Shown piece after piece: positions 17,099 through 25,858 of a stretch of 64,000 bases of DNA. Each line of letters opens with the position of its first letter. The first letter of the stretch is position 1. Both the position numbers and the translations under genes were made by a program. Origin of the DNA: Photobacterium leiognathi (GTDB lineage: Bacteria; Pseudomonadota; Gammaproteobacteria; Enterobacterales; Vibrionaceae); assembly GCF_030685535.1 (NCBI RefSeq), contig NZ_CP131599.1:744001-808000 (forward strand), read 5' to 3'. The notes beneath the pieces were generated by a model. It did no database searches, had not been told where the DNA came from, and saw only the letters and a list, made by a program, of their open reading frames with translations.

Positions 17099-17524
17099 AT
17101 GAAATTAGCGTTAATTTTTTTACTATCATCGATTGGTGGCGTGCTTTCTGGTGAACATCTGCATTCTTTTATCGCAGGGTTTGGAATTGCAGCCGTTTCA
17201 GTTGGCACAGCATACTGGTTAGCATTTCGTTCAACGCGTTACCCTCAATTAGCGGTATTGCTTTTACTATTAGGTATGGTGGCAAAACTGGCTGTGACAG
17301 TTGTTGGTGTAATGTGGGGCTTAAAAGCGGACGTTATTAACTCACCATTTGTATTCTCGCTGTCTTATTTATTCTTCTTAATTGTTGTCTCTTATGGTTA
17401 TTTCAAATTAAGAGAGTTTCAAATGGCAATGGTTGAGAAGCGTGCTGTTGTTTTAGAAAGTCAGACGGTAGAGCCTAAGCAAGGCAAAGATTCAAAACCA
17501 GCAATGACATCACAAGCAGCGTAA
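17099..17524 (+). CDS. Four-helix inner-membrane protein, function unknown
   Basis: The 141-residue protein has four hydrophobic helices (about residues 2-20, 22-43, 50-75 and 84-103), then a charged tail of about 35 residues rich in Lys, Glu and Gln. The layout and the paired small-residue helices resemble AtpI-like proteins, but I see no motif that settles it. AGAGG lies six bases before the ATG. The following terminator is shared with the convergent nagA remnant, so the gene is monocistronic. Confidence 0.65.
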   Translation: MKLALIFLLSSIGGVLSGEHLHSFIAGFGIAAVSVGTAYWLAFRSTRYPQLAVLLLLLGMVAKLAVTVVGVMWGLKADVINSPFVFSLSYLFFLIVVSYGYFKLREFQMAMVEKRAVVLESQTVEPKQGKDSKPAMTSQAA

Positions 17525-17576
17525 ACAAAAAAGCGCTGCAAGATGACAAAGAAGTCACTTATTAAATTTGAACAAT

Positions 17577-17608
17577 AAAAAAGAGGGCAAATAATAGCCC
17601 TCTTTTTT
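17577..17608 (+). terminator. Bidirectional intrinsic terminator
   Basis: AAAAAAGAGGGC (17577-17588) and its full complement (17597-17608) enclose an eight-base loop. It serves the gene ending at 17524 and the minus-strand nagA. Confidence 0.9.
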
Positions 17609-17634
17609 GATCTTATTGAATAACGACGTTTATA

Positions 17635-18769
17635 TTAGAAAACGTGTTTACCCATTTGGAACACGTGCTTAACTTGGTTGTCATCAGAAAGCAGTGTGAT
17701 GTTAGCTTTGTAACCTGCTTTTAGCATACCGTATTCGTTATCAATCTTCACAGCTTGAGCAGGATATAGCGTAGCCATACGTAGTGCTTCTTCACGAGAA
17801 AGACCAACATGGTCGATTAGGTTGTTTAGACCTTGGATCATAGTGACAGCTGCACCTGCAATTGTACCGTCAGCGTAATGACACTTACCATCAGTCACAA
17901 ATGCTTTTAGACCTGCCATATCGAACTCAGTCATATCAGTACCAGCTGGTGCTACTGCATCTGTTACCATGAATAGTTTCTCACCCATGATTTCATGTGC
18001 GATACGAACAGAAGGGAATGATGCGTGGATACCGTCAACGATAATACCTGCATGTGGTTTTTTATCGAAGATGTAACCTACAACGCCTGGTTCGCGTGAA
18101 CCTAGTGGAGTCATTGCGTTGTATAAGTGAGTTGCCATTTCTAGGCCGTTTTTCTCGCTCACTTGATCGTAAGTTGCATTAGTGTACGGCAAGTGATACT
18201 GTAATGCCAGCTTCACGAACGATATCGATAACAGATTGTGGTGTGTTTTCTGGTGCAACTGTTAGTACACAGATCTTGTCAGCATTGTCTGCTAGGTAGT
18301 GAGCAGTTTTCTCGTCTAGTTGACGGATAAACTCTTCACGGTGAGCACCTTTTTTCTCAACGCTGATGAATGGACCTTCAAGGTGAAGGCCTAGTACACC
18401 AAGTTGCTCAGGTTTTTCTGTGCCTTCAACCATCTCGATAACTTCAACAAGAGATTCACCATCACTTGTAATGAAAGTTGGTAGGAACTGAGTCGTACCA
18501 CTCTTAAGGTTGGTTTCGTTCATGATTTTCAGTGTTTCAGTGCTAATTGCAGTGTTTAGAAGCACACCGCCACAGCCGTTTAACTGAAGATCAATAAAAC
18601 CTGCAGAAGCTAGCATGCCTTTAGCATCAACAACCGTTTCAGGTAGTTCTGCCTGGTTTACTTCTGACATAGGAACGATACGTTGAATTACGTCATCTTG
18701 AACGAAGATAGCTTGATCGTTTAGCGTGTTCTGTCCATCAAATACATTGACATTAATAATTGCGATCAT
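17635..18769 (-). pseudogene. nagA: N-acetylglucosamine-6-phosphate deacetylase, frameshifted
   Basis: Two overlapping minus-strand frames together give a complete NagA. The first (from 18769) runs through FIDLQLNGCGG and LHLEGPFIS to AGITVSL and stops after AVH; the second supplies TNATYDQV through ATHLYNAMTPLGSREPG, DGIHASF, VTDAVAPAG and RMATLYPAQ to the end at 17635. The frame changes near 18183-18192, exactly where the family has SLGHTNATY with a metal-binding histidine. The total length (1135 bases) fits 377-378 codons with one surplus base or two missing ones. Intact NagA converts GlcNAc-6-P to GlcN-6-P plus acetate in chitin and cell-wall sugar use. As read, the enzyme would be inactive unless this is a sequencing error. 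Confidence 0.9.
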
Positions 18770-19150
18770 TGATTTCTCTCTTGTAATTTCCGAACTGAAG
18801 CTAGTATCGCTCAGTTAATCCTTTCTCTATTTACAATGTCTCGCCAATTTCGCGTTAATGCGCAACGAAACATTGACAGAATTCGTTAAAATGTATCTTA
18901 TTTTTCTATGTGAAATAAGATAACTGTTTAGTCCCTGATACGTCAAATCATTTCATTAAAAAAACAGCATAATTCGACATTATTGGTCTTTAGTTATTCA
19001 GAAAAAGCATCGTTGAATATGATTTTTTTATTTAGATAATAAGTCGATTAGTATCATTAAGTGTTCGATTGTATAGTAATCGATATATAATTCATCACTT
19101 TATTTCAAGATGTAAGCAGATGCAGTATCTTATAGGGGAAGGAGAACAAT
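18770..19150. other. Divergent control region between nagA and the MFS gene
   Basis: About 380 bases of AT-rich DNA carrying promoters for two divergent genes. Within it, 18846-18871 (AATTTCGCG, spacer, then CGCAACGAAA) is an imperfect inverted repeat of the kind bound by NagC near nag genes. No other gene was seen. Confidence 0.45.
18846..18871 (-). promoter_or_regulatory. Possible NagC-type operator
   Basis: TTTCGCG and CGCAACGAAA form a loose dyad about 80 bases upstream of nagA. NagC boxes contain TTCGCG-type arms. The match is partial, so this is only a candidate. Confidence 0.25.
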
Positions 19151-20500
19151 ATGACCACCCCTAAAACCATTTTCGGCAGTGTAGCGTTAGTGATAGCGCT
19201 TGGCTCATTAGAAAAAAGTATTGTAACAACACCCTTGCCTATGATTGGGCAAGAATTACAGGCAGGTGAATTGCTCACATGGGTTGTTGCTGCTTATTTA
19301 TTAGCTTCGACAGCAGTTTTACCCTTATATGGAAAGTTAAGTGATCTATTTGGTCGAGTGCGTATGCTTAATATAAGCATCGTACTTTTTGTGATGGGGG
19401 CTATTGCATGTGGTCTATCGCAAGACATTAATATGTTGATTGCTGCGCGAGTTCTTCAAGGCATTGGCGGAGGTGGTTTGATTGCGCTTGCGTTTACGGT
19501 GATAGCAGACACGATTCCAGCAAAAGAAGTTGGTAAATATCAAGGTTATATATCCGTGGTTTATGCGGTATCGAGTATTGCAGGGCCATTACTTGGTGGC
19601 TTTTTTACTGAGCAATTGAGCTGGCGCTGGGTGTTTTGGATAAATATTCCATTAGGGTTGTTAGCCGTTTTCTTGATTAATAAGAACTTGAGCCTTTTAA
19701 ATATTAGGCGAAAAAGTCGGTTTGATTGGCTTGGTGCATTATTACTGATGGTTGTCACTACGTTACTATTACTTGCGATTTCACCTGAAGCACATTTATC
19801 TAAAACAGTATTAGTAGGGTTACTGCTTGGTTTTTCTTTATTATTACTCGTTGTAGAAGCTCGTGTATCTGATCCTATCCTTCCTTATAAACTTGTTCAC
19901 TTATCAGGTTATGCAATCAGCGTATTTTTGATCATGTGCTCACAACTCTTGATGTTTGCTGTGCTGGTTTATTTACCTCTGCAGATGCAATGGCAACAGG
20001 GTATGACGGCATCTCAAAGTGGTCTAATTATGGTTTTCTTTATGTTTAGTATCACTACTGGGGCATATTGTTCAGGCAAATATATTGCAAAGTCAGGGAT
20101 ATATAAGCGCAGTGCAGTTATTGGTTATGCTTTAGCGACGTGTTCATTAGTGCAATTGTATATGGGCTGGAGCGTTCATTTATCTTTGGTATTTGCAGGG
20201 CTTGGGTTAGGTTTTACATTGCCGGCATTGAGTGTCGTGGTTCAACATATTTTACCGCCAAAAGACAGGGGCATCGGGATGTCGATGTTTAGTTTTGGGC
20301 GAGAATTAGGCGGTGCTGTAGGTGTTGCTATCTGTTCAACTGTTTTTCATAGCCAAGTACCAACAGCTGATATTTCACAAAAGATCGATGTACTGGTTTT
20401 ACAGCAAGGGTTTAATTTAACTTACCTTACAATGGCTGGGATTGCTGGGTTGGCGTTAATACTGACCATATTTGTACTAAAGAGTAAATCGTTAGATTGA
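19151..20500 (+). CDS. MFS multidrug efflux transporter (DHA2/EmrB-like)
   Basis: The 449-residue protein has at least twelve hydrophobic helices. Drug:H+ antiporter motifs are present: motif A GKLSDLFGR near residues 59-67, motif C as AGPLLGGFF near 142-150, and RVLQGIGGGG in helix 4. It probably exports drugs or toxic metabolites using the proton gradient. It is shorter than usual 14-helix DHA2 proteins (about 500 residues). A strong GGGGAAGGAG site precedes the ATG. No regulator gene (TetR or MarR) is adjacent. A terminator follows at 20524. Confidence 0.88.
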   Translation: MTTPKTIFGSVALVIALGSLEKSIVTTPLPMIGQELQAGELLTWVVAAYLLASTAVLPLYGKLSDLFGRVRMLNISIVLFVMGAIACGLSQDINMLIAARVLQGIGGGGLIALAFTVIADTIPAKEVGKYQGYISVVYAVSSIAGPLLGGFFTEQLSWRWVFWINIPLGLLAVFLINKNLSLLNIRRKSRFDWLGALLLMVVTTLLLLAISPEAHLSKTVLVGLLLGFSLLLLVVEARVSDPILPYKLVHLSGYAISVFLIMCSQLLMFAVLVYLPLQMQWQQGMTASQSGLIMVFFMFSITTGAYCSGKYIAKSGIYKRSAVIGYALATCSLVQLYMGWSVHLSLVFAGLGLGFTLPALSVVVQHILPPKDRGIGMSMFSFGRELGGAVGVAICSTVFHSQVPTADISQKIDVLVLQQGFNLTYLTMAGIAGLALILTIFVLKSKSLD

Positions 20501-20523
20501 GTGCAACTTATTAGCTTATAGGC

Positions 20524-20550
20524 AAGGGATAGTGATCAGCTATCCCTTTT
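20524..20550 (+). terminator. Intrinsic terminator of the MFS gene
   Basis: AAGGGATAG (20524-20532) and its complement (20540-20548) with a seven-base loop, then T residues. Confidence 0.75.
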
Positions 20551-20656
20551 CTTTGCACTTAATCTGGCTTTTCTGCAAAATAGCGCCCTTATCAATACTT
20601 GTGCTATCAAATATTACGGTAATTGGCAGCACACTCATGCAGTACAGGAGTCATTA

Positions 20657-21415
20657 ATGCAGTGGGCTGACTGGCCGTTTATCTTTTCTCAGGTATTAAC
20701 GCAATTTTCAATTGGCGCATTCATCATCTTAGGCGGCATTATGCTGTCAGGGAAATTATGTTTTGGGCAAAGTGACAGGGTACTAAAAACACTACCTATT
20801 ATCTGGGTGTTACTCATCATAGCAATGCTATTACGAGAGGGCACACTGATGTTCTCTGGGGTGAATAGCGTATCAAGTTTTGGATTAGAAACCTTTTTTG
20901 CTTTGAGTTTTATCATTCTGACCATCACTTATTGGTTTTGTGAGAAGCACCTTATTGGTAGTGACAAGTGGAGAAAGTTATTTCTTATTCTGATTGTTAC
21001 TTGGGGCGGGTTATATTTTATTGATGGTGTGTTAATACATGCGGTTCAAATTCAGCTTGTTGTACAGTTTATTGTAGCCGTACTTCTAGGCGGCTCGCTT
21101 TTGGCACATAGCATGCTGGTTAAAGCTGAGCATAAATTAACAGCGTTAAATCATGTATTTCCGTTATGTGGTGTCGTTTTGGCGATGATTGCTGTTGCTG
21201 CGAATATTAATGGCATTGGCAATTTAGTGTTACTGGCTGAGCAGGGTGCGATAACTAGTTTTGTGTTACGTGCAGTTAGCATTGGCACGTTATTAATAGC
21301 AGTAGGTTTATGGCTTATGCCGTTAATAACAAAAAGCAAACCTGTAGCAGCAATGATGTTTTTAAGCTGTGCGGTGATGGGTATTTCGAGTATCACTGCT
21401 GGGTTATCTATGTAG
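20657..21415 (+). CDS. DmsC-like (DMSO reductase anchor family) membrane protein, orphan
   Basis: The 252-residue protein has about eight hydrophobic helices and begins with WADWPFIFSQVLTQFSIGAF, the pattern of DmsC N-termini (a WPLVFFT-type stretch, TQ, GAF). DmsC anchors a molybdoenzyme to the membrane and oxidises menaquinol. Here no dmsA or dmsB gene is adjacent, and the protein is shorter than typical DmsC (about 285). It may be an orphan anchor or have changed role. AGGAG lies six bases before the ATG. A large terminator follows. Confidence 0.65.
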   Translation: MQWADWPFIFSQVLTQFSIGAFIILGGIMLSGKLCFGQSDRVLKTLPIIWVLLIIAMLLREGTLMFSGVNSVSSFGLETFFALSFIILTITYWFCEKHLIGSDKWRKLFLILIVTWGGLYFIDGVLIHAVQIQLVVQFIVAVLLGGSLLAHSMLVKAEHKLTALNHVFPLCGVVLAMIAVAANINGIGNLVLLAEQGAITSFVLRAVSIGTLLIAVGLWLMPLITKSKPVAAMMFLSCAVMGISSITAGLSM

Positions 21416-21445
21416 TTACTACTTTGATGCATTCATTGCATAATG

Positions 21446-21494
21446 AAAGGCCTCATATATATCTTCATATTGAAAATGTATATGAGGCCTTTTT
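21446..21494 (+). terminator. Intrinsic terminator, probably bidirectional
   Basis: AAAGGCCTCATATA (21446-21459) pairs perfectly with 21479-21492 and ends in T residues. It lies between convergent genes. Confidence 0.85.
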
Positions 21495-21556
21495 ATCATC
21501 GTATGCCAAATCAATAGTGATATGGGCACTTACTTTAAGTATATTTGAACACATCA

Positions 21557-22102
21557 CTATTTAATTAAATTTAGCAGTGCTTTGAAACGAGCGCCACTGG
21601 CGACACGTTGTAATTCAAAAAGCAGCATTTCAGTTGAGCTTATTTGCGCTCCAGCACGTTGCATCTTATTTATTGCAACGATCTTGTTTTCCTCTGTTCT
21701 TGAGCTAACCGCATCACTGATTACTGTTACTTGGTAACCTTCTGCAATAAGATCGATAACGGTTTGATATACACAAATATGTGCTTCAATACCTATAATT
21801 ATAATGGACTTACGTTGTTTTAACTGAAGCTGTTCAAGGAAGCTGATATTTTGAAAGGCACTAAACGTATCTTTAGCGATAGGACTATAGCCTTGCTGCT
21901 GTAGAGGAGTGGCGATTTGTGGAATGGTTGCACCTAATTTATCGGGTAATTGTTCTAGCCACAGTGTTGGAATATCGAAAAGTTCAGCGCCTTTTACCAT
22001 GATTTCAGCATGGTGAAAGAAGTCATCCTTCTTGTGCATTAAGTGCGCGAGGTTGCCTTGGACGTCAATCACAACCAATACAGAATTATGGATATCAAGC
22101 AT
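21557..22102 (-). CDS. Isochorismatase-family cysteine hydrolase (YcaC-like)
   Basis: The 181-residue protein carries the triad of the family: Asp in VVIDVQG (residue about 14), a Lys in IAKDTFSAF, and Cys in GIEAHICVYQT. The size and the EAHICVYQT motif place it with YcaC-like hydrolases rather than true isochorismatases. The substrate, probably an amide or related small molecule, is not known. AAGGA lies about ten bases before the ATG. It is convergent with the DmsC-like gene and divergent from the next gene. Confidence 0.87.
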   Translation of the reverse strand: MLDIHNSVLVVIDVQGNLAHLMHKKDDFFHHAEIMVKGAELFDIPTLWLEQLPDKLGATIPQIATPLQQQGYSPIAKDTFSAFQNISFLEQLQLKQRKSIIIIGIEAHICVYQTVIDLIAEGYQVTVISDAVSSRTEENKIVAINKMQRAGAQISSTEMLLFELQRVASGARFKALLNLIK

Positions 22103-22234
22103 TGCGCGATTCCTTTTGTCTGTTAAAAATTTAATGGTTTGTAACCATATAGCTCTTTACAGTGTTGTAGAGAAACGGAACAATGCAAAGATACAAACGT
22201 AAAATAAATGTAAACAAAGGAAGTGGCGTCAACC

Positions 22235-22921
22235 ATGGCTGAAAAGAAATCGAATCCGTTAAGTGAAATTGTTTTTAACGTTATTGTGCCTTCTGTGATC
22301 TTAATGAAATTCAGTGGTGAAGCTCAACTCGGTGCAGTAGGGGGCTTATTAGTTGCGTTAGCATTCCCTGTGGCATTTGGCGGGTATGAGCTTGTTCGCT
22401 ATAAGAAGTACAATTTTATTGCTTTGCTTGGTATTGTCAGTGTGCTTTTAACAGGTGGTATTGGTTTGTTAGAGCTAGATACTAAATGGTTAGCCATTAA
22501 AGAAGCGCTGATCCCTGGTTTGATCGGTATTGTGGTATTTGGTTCAACATTTACTAAGTTCCCAGTCGTGCGCAAGTTAGTATTGAATGACAGCGTATTA
22601 AATCTAGGCTTAATCAACGAGCGTTTGAAAGAGAACAACAATCAGCATTTGTTTGATCGTTGCTTAACACAGTCAAACTACATGTTTGCGAGTACTTTTC
22701 TTTTCTCGTCAATCATGAATTACATTCTAGCGACAGTGATTGTAACCAGTAAGTCCGGTACAGAAGCTTTCAATGAAGAGTTAGGTCGCCTTACGCTACT
22801 TAGCTACCCAATGATTGCAATTCCATCAATGGTCATGATGATGGGGATTTTCTATTTTGTATGGCGTCAGATCCGTCGTATGACTCAGCTAGAAACAGCG
22901 CAAATTTTTAAAGCGCAATAA
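22235..22921 (+). CDS. VC0807-like integral membrane protein, function unknown
   Basis: The 228-residue protein has five to six hydrophobic helices. The charged turn YELVRYKKYN after helix 2 and a conserved-looking acidic/basic middle (LLELDTKWLAIKEALIP) resemble the VC0807 family of Vibrionaceae membrane proteins, similar in layout to septation/intracellular-septation A-like proteins. No function is established that I can cite. ATG at 22235 has AAAGGAAG eleven bases upstream; an in-frame GTG at 22223 abuts that site and is rejected. A terminator follows, and directly behind it lies a group II intron. Confidence 0.7.
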   Translation: MAEKKSNPLSEIVFNVIVPSVILMKFSGEAQLGAVGGLLVALAFPVAFGGYELVRYKKYNFIALLGIVSVLLTGGIGLLELDTKWLAIKEALIPGLIGIVVFGSTFTKFPVVRKLVLNDSVLNLGLINERLKENNNQHLFDRCLTQSNYMFASTFLFSSIMNYILATVIVTSKSGTEAFNEELGRLTLLSYPMIAIPSMVMMMGIFYFVWRQIRRMTQLETAQIFKAQ

Positions 22922-22940
22922 ACAGCAGAAATAGATAGTG

Positions 22941-22969
22941 AAAGCAGTGGGTAACACCACTGCTTTTTT
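22941..22969 (+). terminator. Intrinsic terminator at the group II intron insertion site
   Basis: AAAGCAGTGG (22941-22950) and CCACTGCTTT (22957-22966) form a ten-base stem with loop GTAACA, followed by T residues. The intron begins four bases beyond it. Confidence 0.9.
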
Positions 22970-22972
22970 GTT

Positions 22973-23612
22973 GTGCGCCGAGCATGGTGCCAACCTAAGA
23001 GGTGAAAGTCCTTTACGCGCCTTGTCGAGCGGGAAGCGTTAGCCTATGCAAGGGTGTCCATCGTGAGGTGGAATCTGAAGGAAGCAAATGGCAAAACATT
23101 GCTTTGACGAACAGAAACCTGATAGTAGGCATAATCAACTTGGGTAACCTAGCAATAGATAGAACAGCCCAAAGCCTCGAACAGAAGTGTGATTATGTAA
23201 ATCAGGCAGAGCTATGGGAAAGGGTGACATCTTACCTCGGGAGGTCTTATCGATTGTCTCCGTGACTAGGCTAGCAGTGATGCTAGACGAAGATTGATAA
23301 GAAATCAGCAGAGGGCATAGTACCTACGCAGTAGGGAAGGCCTGAACCAAGGTTTTAGATAAAACGGTAACAAATTCTCAGTGTGTGCGGAGTTTCAGTA
23401 AAGAGTAGAGTCCCTATAGCTACGTTATGAATATGCGGTGAAGTCGGAAATGGAACTGCAACTAACGAAGAGAGACAAGACACAGTGGCGTTGAAGTTAG
23501 ATAGTTCATCTAGGCCAACAAATGTTGGTATACCTTGGAACCGCCGTATGCGACCCACGCTTGTACGGTGGTGTAAGAGGACGGAGGCCGCGAGGCCTCC
23601 TCCTACTCGATT
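22973..23612 (+). mobile_element. Group II intron lacking a reverse-transcriptase gene
   Basis: The element starts with GTGCGCC, the GTGYG 5' end of group II introns, and ends near CTACTCGAT. Domain V is visible at 23538-23573, a hairpin with arms ACCGCCGTA and TACGGTGGT. Domain VI follows at about 23577-23608 with GGAGGCC and GGCCTCC arms around a GCGA tetraloop and an A near the 3' end that could be the branch point. The first 480 bases look like folded domain I-III RNA (for example the early AGAGGTGAAAGTCC stretch). Full-length bacterial introns of this kind carry a maturase gene of about 1.3-1.8 kb in domain IV; here only some 80 bases remain there. Open frames inside it (such as 23002-23265) are not genes. 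Confidence 0.85.
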
Positions 23613-23729
23613 GTGCTAAAGGAGGGTATTGAGATAAGTGTCTTAGAGATAAGATAAATATAATGTCTAAAACACAAGATGAACTTTTGAGTAATAATTT
23701 ATACATGTAGATTTGATAATAGGCACGTT

Positions 23730-24221
23730 ATGAAGCCAACCTCAATAATCATTGCATCATTATTTATTGTTGCTTGCTCAATTATCGATATTGCAAACTC
23801 TACAAATGAAGAAGGCGTGCAGTATGTGGATAAGAAGTGCAGTAATCTTCAATCAGATAGCCAATCATATTTCTTTTATTCATTTCTGGATAAACAATAC
23901 CAAAAAGTGAACAAGCTCAGAGGTTTTATTAGTGAGCAAAATTACAAAGATTTAAATGTTGCATTGGCACAATTTAATGAACATTGGGAAATATTAAATC
24001 TACAAACCTATCAAGCATGTAAAAAATTAGCACGGTGTGAGTATCTAAAAAGACAGTACATTTCATCCTATAACAAGCAGCAACGAAATCGCTCTAAACT
24101 TGATATCAATAAGCAAAGAATGTGCGATAAAAGCAGTTTTGAGTTTGATTTAAGCAGAGTGAAAAGAGTGTCTTTTTACAGCGATGTTGAACGCCTCGAG
24201 TTAGTGAAAGAACACCATTAG
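23730..24221 (+). CDS. Putative lipoprotein, function unknown
   Basis: The 163-residue product begins with a short charged stretch and a hydrophobic core ending in FIVACS, a lipobox with Cys16. The mature part is helical and rich in Gln, Lys, Asn and Tyr with four more Cys residues (KKCSN, QACKK, ARCEY, RMCDK) that could pair as disulphides in the periplasm. I recognise no family. The ribosome-binding site is weak (TAATAGG). The gene follows the group II intron and its DNA is more AT-rich than neighbours, which may mean recent gain. Confidence 0.55.
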   Translation: MKPTSIIIASLFIVACSIIDIANSTNEEGVQYVDKKCSNLQSDSQSYFFYSFLDKQYQKVNKLRGFISEQNYKDLNVALAQFNEHWEILNLQTYQACKKLARCEYLKRQYISSYNKQQRNRSKLDINKQRMCDKSSFEFDLSRVKRVSFYSDVERLELVKEHH

Positions 24222-24533
24222 TTTGTCCTTTCGTTAAATATCTATATCTTGTTTTTATAATTAAAAGAAAATCGTCGCTAACTCACTTAAAATTAATGCT
24301 TTAATGCCACTTTTCTGATGTAACTTACTTTATATTGTCTGTAATTATTGGCATTTAAAGGAATGCAATTAGCATTATTTAATACTGAATACATATCAAA
24401 ATTTTCTCAAAAAACAGTTTTAGTGATATGGTATTAGTATCTATATTATTAAATATAGGTGTGTTCTTAGACGTAAATTTTCAATTGTGACGGATAGTTA
24501 CACAGTATTTTAAGTAAAAACTAGGAGGATATT
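24222..24533. other. Gene-free AT-rich stretch of about 310 bases
   Basis: No open frame with a ribosome-binding site and no clear terminator were seen. The right end must contain the promoter of the CDF transporter gene. Confidence 0.45.
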
Positions 24534-25448
24534 ATGGCTACATGCCGTAAAATTAGTAAAGAGAGAATGGCTCTGAAGATATCGTTAGCGGGTACGATTT
24601 TTGTTGCTTCGCTGGGTATTGGCTATGGCTTATATGTAGGCTCTAATGCCATTTTACTTGATGGTATGTTTTCTTTCTTAAGTATGGGGATGACCGGGCT
24701 AAGTCTTTACACCGCATATTTAGTATCTAAGCCCGATGATGAACAATTTCAATTTGGATATGCCCATTTTGAACCTCTCATAAACGTAGTAAACGGCTTA
24801 TTGATTTTAATCACCTGTTTATTTGCATTTATAACTGGCGTACAAACAATCATGCATGGTGGTCATGACATAGTATTGGGCGACGCAATTATCTATGCGG
24901 TACTTTCTACAGTAAGCTGTTTTTCGATTTACTTCTTTGAAACACATATTGCGAGAAGTGTCGATTCTGAATTAGTACGTGTTGACTCCCAAGAGTGGCT
25001 AGTTGATGCCATCTTGAGCGCTGCAATACTCGTAGGTTTCATTTTAGTTGTGATATTTGATGCGCTGGGTTATTCAAAATGGAATGCCTATGTCGATCCA
25101 ATTCTTGTAACAACACTGTCTATCGCAGCATCAATATTGCCGATCAAAGTGTTAAGACGAAACTTAAAAGAAGTATTACTTGTTGCACCGCAAGACAGTG
25201 CGCAAGAGCACGTTGATCAAGTGATTGCTGAACTGTCAGAAAAGTACGATTTTGATGACTACACTCATCACTTTGCCAAAATTGGTCGTCAATATGATCT
25301 CGAAATAAACATCTTAGTCAAAGATGAAAACAAATGGACGACAAAGCAGCAAGATCGTATTCGCCAAATCATCTGGGACAGACTTGAAGATGATCTCGGT
25401 GAAACATGGCTTTCTGTTAGCTTTACGGCTCAGGAGCGCTGGTTATAG
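24534..25448 (+). CDS. Cation diffusion facilitator family transporter with altered metal site
   Basis: The 304-residue protein has six transmembrane helices (residues 12-210) and a C-terminal cytoplasmic domain of about 90 residues, the CDF plan. FGYAHFEPL (74-82) corresponds to the conserved FGYG-H/K-E region. In zinc CDF proteins such as YiiP, the transport site is D-x-x-x-D in helix 2 and H-x-x-x-D in helix 5. Here the positions read D43-x-x-x-S47 and E154-x-x-x-D158, so two of four ligands differ. It should still exchange a divalent cation for protons, but the metal need not be zinc. The ribosome-binding site AGGAGG is excellent. Confidence 0.85.
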   Translation: MATCRKISKERMALKISLAGTIFVASLGIGYGLYVGSNAILLDGMFSFLSMGMTGLSLYTAYLVSKPDDEQFQFGYAHFEPLINVVNGLLILITCLFAFITGVQTIMHGGHDIVLGDAIIYAVLSTVSCFSIYFFETHIARSVDSELVRVDSQEWLVDAILSAAILVGFILVVIFDALGYSKWNAYVDPILVTTLSIAASILPIKVLRRNLKEVLLVAPQDSAQEHVDQVIAELSEKYDFDDYTHHFAKIGRQYDLEINILVKDENKWTTKQQDRIRQIIWDRLEDDLGETWLSVSFTAQERWL

Positions 25449-25692
25449 CATAGAATAAAAATTCTGCTGTGATTATGTTAGGATAATTATCTATTTAATA
25501 GCGATTATCCTAACAATCCTTTATCAATTGTTACATTTCTAAAATTTCTTCTTGAATTTTACAAAACATTAACCCTCATAATGCAATCACTACAGCATTC
25601 TTGTATGATTTCTTCGTTCTAAAAATTATCTTTGCATTTTAGAGTTAATTTTTAGCCATTGCTAAAATCATAAATTTTATCATAGGTGAATC

Positions 25693-25797
25693 ATGGAAAC
25701 CGCTTTAGTATTAGCGTTCATTGTGGGTGCGTTTTTTATCATTTTAAAAGAGAAAAAATGTACAAAGAATATTGATTATAGCAAGGAAAGCTTATAA
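25693..25797 (+). CDS. Small single-span membrane protein (34 residues)
   Basis: ATG at 25693 with AGGTGA six bases upstream opens a 34-codon frame: METALVLAFIVGAFFIILKE followed by a Lys-rich, polar tail. One transmembrane helix with a cytoplasmic basic end fits a small membrane protein. A hairpin with a T tract follows 40 bases later, so the unit looks like a complete tiny transcript. No family is recognised. Confidence 0.5.
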   Translation: METALVLAFIVGAFFIILKEKKCTKNIDYSKESL

Positions 25798-25836
25798 TCA
25801 TTGTTCGACTTATACTCTATATTGATGAATTAAAAG

Positions 25837-25858
25837 AGCGCATTTGGCGCTTTTTTAT
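25837..25858 (+). terminator. Intrinsic terminator behind the small membrane-protein gene
   Basis: AGCGC (25837-25841) and GCGCT (25847-25851) around ATTTG, with flanking A and T tracts (AAAAG before, seven T after). Confidence 0.65.

Noticed and set aside
23002..23265. 87-codon open frame
   Set aside because: It lies inside the structured domain I region of the group II intron; translation is incidental to a catalytic RNA.
22973..23612. Riboswitch or long ncRNA in the 3' region of the VC0807-like gene
   Set aside because: GTGCG start plus domain V and domain VI hairpins with correct order identify a group II intron instead.
23355..23706. Two minus-strand open frames of 66-67 codons
   Set aside because: They read antisense through intron domains III-VI and the 3' exon and have no ribosome-binding site.
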